In this document: positions 57,637-64,000 of the stretch, piece after piece | Layout: every line of letters begins with the position of its first letter | Numbering within the stretch: position 1 is the stretch's first letter | Assembly (NCBI RefSeq): GCF_026340255.1 | Contig: NZ_JAPEPJ010000001.1 | Coordinates: 4,371,501-4,435,500 of the forward strand | DNA from: Streptomyces sp. NBC_01408 | Lineage (GTDB): Bacteria > Actinomycetota > Actinomycetes > Streptomycetales > Streptomycetaceae | DNA length: 64,000 nt | Reading direction: 5' to 3' | Notes under the pieces: model-generated | What the model was told of the DNA's origin: nothing | Databases searched by the model: none | What the model saw: only the letters and a program-made list of their open reading frames with translations | Translations under genes and position numbers: made by a program

Positions 57637-57918
57637 ATGCCGAACACCGGTATCGACCAGCAGCTCCCGGAGCTCATCATCCGCCACCTCGCCGAGGCCG
57701 CCGGAATCGAAGCGGACCCGGCCGTCGCGCTCTCCGCGGAGATCGGCTCCGAGGAACTGCCGGTCGGATCCATGGCCTACGTGCAGGGCCTCATCGCCGT
57801 GGAGGACGAACTGGGCGTGGCCTTCGCGGACAAGCTGTTCGCCGAGGTCCGCAAGGCGACCCTCGGCGACGTCGTCACCTACGCGCAGAGCGCCGTCGCG
57901 GCCGCCAAGGGAGCCTGA
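57637..57918 (+). CDS. Carrier protein-like 2 (atypical)
   Basis: 93 aa from ATG at 57637 (GAGAGGA 5 bases upstream). Length, helical pattern and location fit an acyl carrier protein, and the segment VGSMAYVQGL aligns with the DSL attachment region, but Asp is replaced by Gly (Ser45). It may be a non-phosphopantetheinylated carrier or a docking protein. The next gene starts 2 bases after its stop. Confidence 0.65.
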   Translation: MPNTGIDQQLPELIIRHLAEAAGIEADPAVALSAEIGSEELPVGSMAYVQGLIAVEDELGVAFADKLFAEVRKATLGDVVTYAQSAVAAAKGA

Positions 57919-57920
57919 CC

Positions 57921-59261
57921 ATGACCAGCATCCCCACCACCTGGTACAACATCATCCCCGACCTGCCCGAGCCGATCGCGCCGGACCTGCCCGCTCCGGG
58001 CGGCCGCCCCGGGCTCAACCCGCAGATCCCGACCGGCCTGGTGCGCCAAGAGCTCAGCAAGGCGAGCGACATCGCCATCCCCGCCGAGGTCCTGGAGCAC
58101 TACCGGGCGTTCCGGCCCACTCCGCTGCGCCGGGCCGAGAAGCTGGAGCGCGAGCTCGGCGTCAGCGCCCGCATCTACTACAAGTACGAGGGCGGCAACG
58201 TCAGCGGCAGCCACAAGCTGAACAGCGCCCTCGCGCAGGCCTTCTACTACAAGCAGGCGGGCGCCAAGCGCCTGGTGACCGCCACGGGCGCGGGCCAGTG
58301 GGGCACCGCTCTGGCGGCGGCCTGCCGCGCCTTCGGTCTCGAATGCCACGTCTACATGGTCGGCAACAGCTACCAGGCCAAGCCCTACCGGCGCGTGGTC
58401 ATGGAGATGCTGGGCGCCACCGTCGTCCCCAGCCCCACCCCCGGCACGGACGCGGGGCGCGAGGCCCTCGCCGAGAACCCGGGGACCGGCGGCAGCCTCG
58501 CCATCGCCATGGCGGAGGCGCTGGAGGACGCGCGGCGCGACAGCGGCAGCCGCTTCGCCACCGGCAGCGGTGAGTCGTACTCCCTCCTGCACCAGACCGT
58601 CATCGGCCTGGAGGCGCAGGAGCAGATGGCCGCGTACGGCGAGCAGCCCGACGTGGTCATCGCGAGCCTGGGCGCCGGCAGCAACTTCGGCGGCCTGGCA
58701 GGCCCCTTCCTCCGCGACAAGCTGCGCGGCGGCCAGGGCCCCCGGTGCGTCGCGGTGGAGCCGACCGCCTGCCCGAAGCTGACGCGCGGCGTCTACCGCT
58801 ACGACTTCACCGACTCCTCGCGCGCCACCCCGCTGCAGAAGATGTACACGCTGGGACACGCCTTCTCCCCGGCGGCCATCCACGCCGGCGGACTGCGCTA
58901 CCACGGCACGGCGAAGATCGTCAGCTCCCTGTACTCCACGGGCACCATCGAGTCCGTCGCCTACGGCCAGAACGAAGTCCTCGCCAGCGGCCTGGAGTTC
59001 GCGCGAGCCGAGGGCATCATCCCGGCGCCCGAGTCCTCCCACGCCGTGCACGCCGCCATCGTCGAGGCCCGCAAGGCCACGGCCGAGGGCGCGGAACCGG
59101 TCATCCTGCTCTGCCTGAGCGGGCACGGCCAGTTCGACCTCGCGGCCTACGACGCCCACCTCCAGGGAACGCTCGACGACAGCGGCCTGTCCACGGAAGA
59201 ACTGGCCGTTTCGCTGAGCAGCCTGCCCGAGCAGCCGGAGACACCCGCACATGTCCACTGA
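57921..59261 (+). CDS. TrpB2-like PLP-dependent enzyme
   Basis: 446 aa from ATG at 57921. The PLP lysine is Lys99 in SGSHKLNSAL, and GAGSNFGGLAGP near 250 binds the phosphate. It resembles TrpB2, the alpha-independent branch of tryptophan synthase beta subunits that includes O-phosphoserine-using and amino-acid-forming PLP enzymes. In this operon it may make or modify a beta-substituted amino acid rather than tryptophan. No TrpA gene is nearby. Confidence 0.85.
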   Translation: MTSIPTTWYNIIPDLPEPIAPDLPAPGGRPGLNPQIPTGLVRQELSKASDIAIPAEVLEHYRAFRPTPLRRAEKLERELGVSARIYYKYEGGNVSGSHKLNSALAQAFYYKQAGAKRLVTATGAGQWGTALAAACRAFGLECHVYMVGNSYQAKPYRRVVMEMLGATVVPSPTPGTDAGREALAENPGTGGSLAIAMAEALEDARRDSGSRFATGSGESYSLLHQTVIGLEAQEQMAAYGEQPDVVIASLGAGSNFGGLAGPFLRDKLRGGQGPRCVAVEPTACPKLTRGVYRYDFTDSSRATPLQKMYTLGHAFSPAAIHAGGLRYHGTAKIVSSLYSTGTIESVAYGQNEVLASGLEFARAEGIIPAPESSHAVHAAIVEARKATAEGAEPVILLCLSGHGQFDLAAYDAHLQGTLDDSGLSTEELAVSLSSLPEQPETPAHVH

Positions 59262-60216
59262 CGCGAAGGACGCCACCGCCACCACGGGCCGGGCTCCAAC
59301 GGGCCTGAACCACCCCCTGCCGCCCCTGCTGATCACGATGGCGCTGTGGGGCAGCGGCTTCGTGGTCTCGAAGATCGTCGTGGAGGACATACCCCACAGC
59401 GTGGCCGCGGCCGTCCGGTTCGGTTCGGGAGCCCTCGTCCTGCTGCTGATCCTGCCGCTGCTCCTGCCCGGCAAGGCCGGTATCAGCAAGTCCGAGATCC
59501 GGCCGCTGGCCATCGCGGGCTTCCTCGGCGTCTTCGTGTACAACGCCGTCCTGTTCTTCGGCCTCACCTACGCGCCGGCCGTGGACGGCGCGATCATCGT
59601 GCCCATCCTGAGCCCCATCCTCACCACGGCCGCCGCGCTGCTGCTGCGCTGGGAGAAGGCCCAGTGGCACCGGGTGGCGGGCCTCACCGCCGGTGCGGCG
59701 GGCGCGGTGCTCTTCTTCTTCGGCGTCGCCGAGTCCGGCGGCGGCCGGGACCGGCTGCTGGGCGAGCTGGCCTATGTGGTCGCGGCCGTGGGCTGGGCCG
59801 CCTACACCATGATCGGCAAGCGCATCCTGGTACAGATCGAGCCGGTCAGGGCCACGGCCTACTCCATGGCCTTCGGCTCGCTGATGCTGGCCGCCCTCGC
59901 CGTCCCGGACGTGGGCGACGTGGCCTGGGGCGGCCTCTCGGGCGGCTTCTGGTGGACGATGGCCTTCCTGGTGCTCGGCCCCACGGCGATCGCGTACGCG
60001 CTGTTCTACCGCGGCGTGCGCCAGGTCGGCCCCACGACCGCGTCGGTGCTGATGTTCCTGGTCCCCGTCTCCGGCACGGTGCTGTCCTTCCTGCTCCTGG
60101 ACGAGTCCATCGGCACGGGCCAGCTGATCGGCTCCCTGTTCATGCTCGTGGGCGCCGTACTGGCCGTGGCCGGGCCGAAGCTGCTGCGGCGCAGGGCCGC
60201 GACGGAGCGGGCATGA
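59251..60216 (+). CDS. EamA/DMT-family transporter
   Basis: 321 aa from ATG at 59251, overlapping the TrpB-like gene by 11 bases. Ten membrane segments with two EamA halves (the second repeats from about residue 170, VYVVAAVGWAAYTMIGK). Members export amino acids and small metabolites; here it is probably the exporter for the operon product. Confidence 0.88.
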   Translation: MSTDAKDATATTGRAPTGLNHPLPPLLITMALWGSGFVVSKIVVEDIPHSVAAAVRFGSGALVLLLILPLLLPGKAGISKSEIRPLAIAGFLGVFVYNAVLFFGLTYAPAVDGAIIVPILSPILTTAAALLLRWEKAQWHRVAGLTAGAAGAVLFFFGVAESGGGRDRLLGELAYVVAAVGWAAYTMIGKRILVQIEPVRATAYSMAFGSLMLAALAVPDVGDVAWGGLSGGFWWTMAFLVLGPTAIAYALFYRGVRQVGPTTASVLMFLVPVSGTVLSFLLLDESIGTGQLIGSLFMLVGAVLAVAGPKLLRRRAATERA

Positions 60217-60734
60217 ACGGGCACGCGGCAGCACCTGCCGTCGACGACGCCGCCTTCCGGGACGCGATGGCGTCCTTCCCCTGCGCCGTGACCGTGGTCA
60301 CGGCCTACGACGGCACGCGCGCGCACGGTACGACCGTCAGCGCGGTGGCCTCGCTGTCCCGCAACCCGCCCCTGGTCATGGTCGCCCTCGCGGAGGACTC
60401 CGAGCTGCTGGGGATCATCCGCAAAGCCGGCCGGTTCGGGGTCAACGTACTGGCCGACGGCCAGGAGGACTGGGCCCGCGCCTTCGCCGGCAAGGGCCGC
60501 GACAAGGGGGCCGGGATCCCGCTGAGCAACCACGGGGGAGTGCCGAGGCTCCCCGGCGTCCCGGCCTGGATGGCCTGCGAGGTGGCCTCCCTGACGCCGG
60601 GCGGGGACCACGTCATCGTGCAGGGGGCGGTGCAGTACGCGGTCTCGGAACCGCACCCCCCGCTGGTCTACCACCAGCGGACCTTCGCCACCTGCGCGCA
60701 GTCGGCACTGCATCCGGCCGGATCCGGCCGCTGA
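60213..60734 (+). CDS. Flavin reductase (HpaC/two-component monooxygenase type)
   Basis: 173 aa, ATG at 60213 overlapping the EamA stop. The flavin reductase-like FMN fold is seen in FPCAVTVVTAYDG, THGTTVSAVASLSRNPPLVMVA and FGVNVLA. Such enzymes supply reduced flavin to a monooxygenase. No oxygenase partner is in the operon, unlike BtrV/BtrO, so it may serve the dehydrogenase-like enzyme or an enzyme elsewhere. Confidence 0.87.
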   Translation: MNGHAAAPAVDDAAFRDAMASFPCAVTVVTAYDGTRAHGTTVSAVASLSRNPPLVMVALAEDSELLGIIRKAGRFGVNVLADGQEDWARAFAGKGRDKGAGIPLSNHGGVPRLPGVPAWMACEVASLTPGGDHVIVQGAVQYAVSEPHPPLVYHQRTFATCAQSALHPAGSGR

Positions 60735-60737
60735 CCT

Positions 60738-60783
60738 GGCCGGAACGGCCGCCGGCGTGATCACGGCGACGGCCGTTCCGGCC
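60738..60783 (+). terminator. Operon-ending hairpin
   Basis: A perfect 14-bp inverted repeat (60738-60751 with 60770-60783) with an 18-base loop begins 3 bases past the flavin reductase stop. Confidence 0.85.
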
Positions 60784-60926
60784 CGTTCCGCGGACCGGGG
60801 CGGGCTGCGCGGCGCCGCACCGGAACACGGCCGGGGTGTGGGCGGCAGGCCAAGGAAATATGATGAACGGGGTTCTTGAGCCAGGGCCTGGAAGCTGACG
60901 TACGTCGAAGCATCTCGGAGCCGTCC

Positions 60927-61802
60927 ATGACCCCCCATCGGTCCACGCGGTCGGCGAGCGCCGACGACCTGCTGGCCCGGCTCGGGCGGCTCACGGCGCA
61001 GGCCAAGGAAGGCGCGGAGCTCCACCAGGCCCGGGTGGAGCTCGCCGAAGCGCTCCAGCGGGAGATCCTCCCCGCCGCCCTGCCCGCCGTGCCGGGGCTG
61101 CGCACCGCCGCCCGGTACGCGCCCGCCCGGCACGGGCTGAGCGTGGGCGGCGACTGGTACGACGGCTTCCGGCTGCCCGGGCGCGCACTGGGCTTCTCCA
61201 TCGGCGACGTGGAGGGCCACGACGTCGAGGCGGCCGCTTTCATGGGGCAGGTCCGGATCGCCGTACGGGCGGTGGCCGCGCACGCCGCCGACCCCGGGGA
61301 AGTCCTGAGCCGCGCCAACGACCTGCTGCTCTCCGTGGACTGCGACCTCTTCGCGACCTGCACCTTCGTTCGCTTCGACCCGGTCGCCCGGGAGATCCAG
61401 AGCGCCCGCGCGGGCCACGTGCCCGCCGTCTGGGCCACGATCGACGGCCGGTACGGCGTCGTGGAGGACGAAGGCGGTCTGCCGCTGGGCATGCTGCCCG
61501 GCGGCAGCTACCCCGTGACCCGGCGCAGGCTGGACACGGCCGGTTCCTACGTCCTGCTCACCGACGGCGTCGTCGAGGGCCCGTCCTTCCCCATCGAGGC
61601 CGGGCTCGAACGGGTGGCCGAGGTGGTCCGGGCGGGCGCGGGGGCGGACCCCGGCGAGCTGGCCGCCGAGGTGATGAAGGTCGCCGACTCCACCGGCCAC
61701 GCGGACGACGCGGCGGTACTCGTCCTCAGGCATGACGCGGCCCCGGACCGGACGGGGCGGCCGGCGGGACCGGGTGACGGGGCCGGTCGACGCACCGGGT
61801 GA
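60927..61802 (+). CDS. PP2C-family protein phosphatase (RsbU type)
   Basis: 291 aa from ATG at 60927 (CGGAG 6 bases upstream); TTG at 60876 would add 17 residues. A short helical N terminus (ELHQARVELAEALQREIL) precedes the PP2C domain with GDWYDGF near 76 and GDVEGHDVEA near 93, the metal ligands. No sensor domain is attached. It probably dephosphorylates an anti-anti-sigma factor. It differs from the PAS-PP2C protein at 35998-37257 in lacking PAS. Confidence 0.87.
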   Translation: MTPHRSTRSASADDLLARLGRLTAQAKEGAELHQARVELAEALQREILPAALPAVPGLRTAARYAPARHGLSVGGDWYDGFRLPGRALGFSIGDVEGHDVEAAAFMGQVRIAVRAVAAHAADPGEVLSRANDLLLSVDCDLFATCTFVRFDPVAREIQSARAGHVPAVWATIDGRYGVVEDEGGLPLGMLPGGSYPVTRRRLDTAGSYVLLTDGVVEGPSFPIEAGLERVAEVVRAGAGADPGELAAEVMKVADSTGHADDAAVLVLRHDAAPDRTGRPAGPGDGAGRRTG

Positions 61803-61916
61803 CGGGGCCGGGTGGACCGGGGCCGGGTGCCCGGACGGGGCCACAGGGCGGACGCCGCGCAGCCGTAGCGCGTGTCACGCGCGGCCGACGGGCACCGGCT
61901 CCTGTCTGATGAAGTG

Positions 61917-62918
61917 ATGCGCACCGAGGGCTTCCGACGTCTGTGCCTGGCTGTGCTCCGGATCCTTGCCGTGGCCGGCGCCTATTACGCGGGCGGCCGG
62001 ATCGGCCTGCTCCAGCAGGTGGTGATCGAGGGGGCGGTCGTCACCCCGCTGTGGCCGCCCACGGGCATCGCCCTCGCCTGCCTGCTCCGGCTGGGACTCG
62101 GCGTCTGGCCGGGGATCGCCCTCGGCACCTACCTGGTGATCCAGACGATCGGCCCCTTCGAGCCCGTCGGCGTGGGGATCCTCGCGGGCAACACCCTCGC
62201 GCCCGTCTGTGCCTGCCTGCTGCTCCGCCTCGCCGGTTTCCGGACCGGGCTGGACCGGCTCCGGGACGGCGTGGCCCTGGTCTTCCTGGGCGGCCTGGTG
62301 CCGATGCTGATCAGCGCCACGGTCGGAGCCGGGCTGCTGCGGATCACCGGCAGCATCCCGGCGAGCGGATTCTGGACCACCTGGTGGACCTGGTGGGCGG
62401 GAGACGCCATGGGCGTGCTCGTGGTCACGCCGCTGCTCCTGGTCCTGAGCCGGGCCCGCATGCCCCGCGACACCTACCGGTGGGCCGAGGCGAGCGCCCT
62501 GGCGGTGACCGCCGTGGCCGTCACCCTCTTGGCGACCAGGAGCGAGCTCGCGCTGCTCTTCCTCGTCTTCCCGGTCCTCATCTGGGCCGCCCTGCGCTTC
62601 CAGCTGGCGGGTAGTGCCCCGTGCATGCTGCTGGTGTCCGTACTGGCGAACGCGGCGGCGATCGACCTCATCGGCCCCTTCGCCCGCCACACCCTGACCG
62701 AGAGCATGGTCAACCTCCAGGCGCTCAACGGCAGTGCGGCCCTGACCTCCCTGCTGCTGTCGGCGCTCGTCACGGAGCACATCAACATCCGGATGCGGAT
62801 CGAACAGGCCTGCCAGGACCTGGCCGAGGTGGTGGACCAGCTCACCTCCGCCCGCGCGACGCCCCGCTGGCCCCCGCCCGAGGTCCCCCCGGGCCCCGGC
62901 GATGTCGACGGCCTCTGA
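61917..62918 (+). CDS. MASE1-domain membrane protein
   Basis: 333 aa from ATG at 61917 (GTG at 61872 is possible; neither has a strong ribosome-binding site). Eight to ten membrane segments are visible, with GLLQQVVIEGAVVTPLWPPTGIALA and FWTTWWTWWAGDAMGVLVVTPLLL as the MASE1 signature. MASE1 usually precedes GGDEF or histidine kinase domains, but here no output domain follows. It may be a stand-alone sensor, perhaps linked to the preceding phosphatase gene. Confidence 0.82.
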   Translation: MRTEGFRRLCLAVLRILAVAGAYYAGGRIGLLQQVVIEGAVVTPLWPPTGIALACLLRLGLGVWPGIALGTYLVIQTIGPFEPVGVGILAGNTLAPVCACLLLRLAGFRTGLDRLRDGVALVFLGGLVPMLISATVGAGLLRITGSIPASGFWTTWWTWWAGDAMGVLVVTPLLLVLSRARMPRDTYRWAEASALAVTAVAVTLLATRSELALLFLVFPVLIWAALRFQLAGSAPCMLLVSVLANAAAIDLIGPFARHTLTESMVNLQALNGSAALTSLLLSALVTEHINIRMRIEQACQDLAEVVDQLTSARATPRWPPPEVPPGPGDVDGL

Positions 62919-62957
62919 CCAACTCCCCCCGCATCACCCCCCGCTGTCGCCCCGTCA

Positions 62958-62990
62958 CCCCCCGCCGCTGCGTCCGGCCGGGGGGCTTTT
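62958..62990 (+). terminator. Terminator with T tract
   Basis: CCCCCCG (62958-62964) pairs with CGGGGGG (62979-62985), followed by CTTTT (62986-62990). It ends the MASE1 transcript. Confidence 0.7.
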
Positions 62991-63252
62991 CGTATACACA
63001 CGTTCGCGGACGCACACGGGAAGTGCCGTACTTGTGCAGAAGATTCGAAGAGTGTGTCCGTTCCGAGGAGCCGACGGGGAGGTCCCCTTAAGAAACCTTG
63101 TTGAATAAGGCAGAGGGCCTGGGCGACCTTGAATCGCTCCCGTGAATCGGTCAGGGTTTCGAACCAACCCCCGGAGATCTTCCGGCTCCGCAGGGGTTCG
63201 CGCGCCAGCGCGTTTTGACGCCCCACACGTCAACACGAGGAGCACCTTCTTC
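62991..63252. other. Upstream region of the subtilisin gene
   Basis: No gene is seen. The TTGTTGAATAAGG stretch near 63099-63111 is the AT-richer candidate promoter. A small CGCGC-gcca-GCGCG hairpin followed by TTTT (63199-63216) lies about 37 bases before the start codon and could attenuate transcription. Confidence 0.4.
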
Positions 63253-64000
63253 ATGTCAACTCACAGGAACACCCGCACCCGGTCCCGCCGGATCCGCCTT
63301 CTGGCGGTCTTCACGGGGGTCGCGACCGCGGCCGGCGCCGGAATACTCTTAACTCCCTTCGCCGGTGCGACGACTCCGGCCGAGGGAACGGTGTACGGAC
63401 TCGGCGCGCCCGGCGCGCTCAGCGGCAGCTACATCGTGATGCTCGACCGGGACGCGGACAAGCAGGCGCTCGCCAAGAAGTACGGCGGCGAACTGCGGCG
63501 CGAGTACAGCTCCGCGGTCAACGGCTTCTCGGCGTCCGGGCTTTCGGAGGCCGACGCCAAACGGCTGGCGGCCGACCCCACTGTCGACAAGGTCGTCCAG
63601 AACAAGACGTTCTCGCTGAACACCACCCAGCAGAACCCGCCGTCCTGGGGCCTGGACCGCATCGACCAGACGGCGACGCCCGGGGACAAGAAGTACACGT
63701 ACCCCGACGCGGGCGGCGAGGGCGTGACGGCGTACGTCATCGACACCGGAGTCCGGATCACGCACAAGGACTTCGGCGGACGGGCCCAGCACGGCTTCGA
63801 CGCCGTGGACAACGACCAGAGCGCGGACGACGGGAACGGCCACGGCACGCACGTCGCGGGCACCGTCGCGGGCGAGGCCCACGGCGTGGCGAAGAAGGCG
63901 AAGATCGTCGCCGTCCGCGTGCTCGACGACAACGGCTCCGGCACCACCGAGCAGGTCGTCGCGGGCATCGACTGGGTCACCAAGAACCACAACGGGCCCT
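63253..64000 (+). CDS. Secreted S8 subtilisin-family protease (partial, 5' part)
   Basis: ATG at 63253 (GAGGAG 10 bases upstream); the gene runs off the window after 249 residues. A signal peptide (to about residue 38) is followed by an inhibitor I9 propeptide (GSYIVMLDRDADKQALAKKYGG, about 58-120), and the S8 catalytic domain with Asp164 in VIDTGVRITH and His197 in NGHGTHVAGT. The Ser motif is beyond the window. Codon 33 (63349-63351), inside the signal peptide, is TTA, which suggests bldA control. Confidence 0.93.
   Translation, partial: MSTHRNTRTRSRRIRLLAVFTGVATAAGAGILLTPFAGATTPAEGTVYGLGAPGALSGSYIVMLDRDADKQALAKKYGGELRREYSSAVNGFSASGLSEADAKRLAADPTVDKVVQNKTFSLNTTQQNPPSWGLDRIDQTATPGDKKYTYPDAGGEGVTAYVIDTGVRITHKDFGGRAQHGFDAVDNDQSADDGNGHGTHVAGTVAGEAHGVAKKAKIVAVRVLDDNGSGTTEQVVAGIDWVTKNHNGP

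Noticed and set aside
57921..59261. Tryptophan synthase beta subunit of a trp operon
   Set aside because: No trpA, trpC or trpE gene is near, and the sequence resembles the TrpB2 branch that often acts alone.

Overview
The window is chromosomal DNA of a Streptomyces or a close relative. Supporting signs are very high G+C with strong third-position GC bias, GTG/TTG starts, translationally coupled operons, a chaplin, a cvn conservon operon, a spore-pigment-like (whiE-type) gene group, Tat/Sec-secreted hydrolases and rare TTA (bldA) codons. No tRNA, rRNA, CRISPR array or complete mobile element was seen; one dead IS5-type transposase fragment is present.

Layout. 1-6.5 kb: a partial gene, a secreted NlpC/P60 hydrolase, a large HTH-STAND-WD40 regulator/sensor, a secreted I36-like small protein and an HTH protein. 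6.6-8.0 kb: an NCS2 purine permease broken by a one-base frameshift. 8.4-14 kb: a secreted beta-helix protein, then a small polyketide tailoring group (methyltransferase-like enzyme, ACP, SchA/CurD protein, FAD hydroxylase) arranged like whiE but without ketosynthases or cyclases. 14-17.4 kb: PucR-GAF regulator and MHS-type transporter. 17.7-29 kb: a secretome block of two esterases, a serine hydrolase, a ricin-type lectin and four enzymes (NlpC/P60, M23, lysozyme-like, GH32/43-like) that each carry a tectonin/PLL-like propeller; two of the propellers are almost identical at DNA level.

29.5-34.2 kb: FHA-like protein, Ser/Thr kinase, a macrodomain protein and, divergent from it, a fusion of a uracil-DNA glycosylase-like domain with an arginine-type ADP-ribosyltransferase (R-S-ExE). 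This ADP-ribosylation pair is the best candidate for an undescribed system. 34.3-44 kb: a MarR/SDR divergon with twin operators, a PAS-PP2C phosphatase, SGNH hydrolase, phosphoribosyltransferase-hydrolase fusion, 3-hydroxybutyrate dehydrogenase-like SDR, chaplin, a DUF5997/LysR-like pair, and a membrane protein-XRE-MDR operon. 43.9-46.9 kb: conservon cvnABCD. 47.3-51 kb: GH16 glucanase and a ricin/beta-helix protein behind a DasR-like site.

51.6-60.7 kb: a tightly coupled ten-gene operon (AMP ligase, PLP decarboxylase, ACP, acyl-CoA dehydrogenase-like enzyme, Sfp-type PPTase, BtrH-like acyltransferase, second carrier protein, TrpB-like enzyme, EamA exporter, flavin reductase). By analogy with butirosin BtrJ/K/I/H it should load an amino acid on a carrier protein, decarboxylate and modify it there, and transfer or export it; the product is unknown. 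60.9-64 kb: PP2C phosphatase, MASE1 membrane protein and the start of a secreted subtilisin. Start codons were chosen from ribosome-binding sites and overlaps; family assignments come from recognisable motifs only, without database searches.
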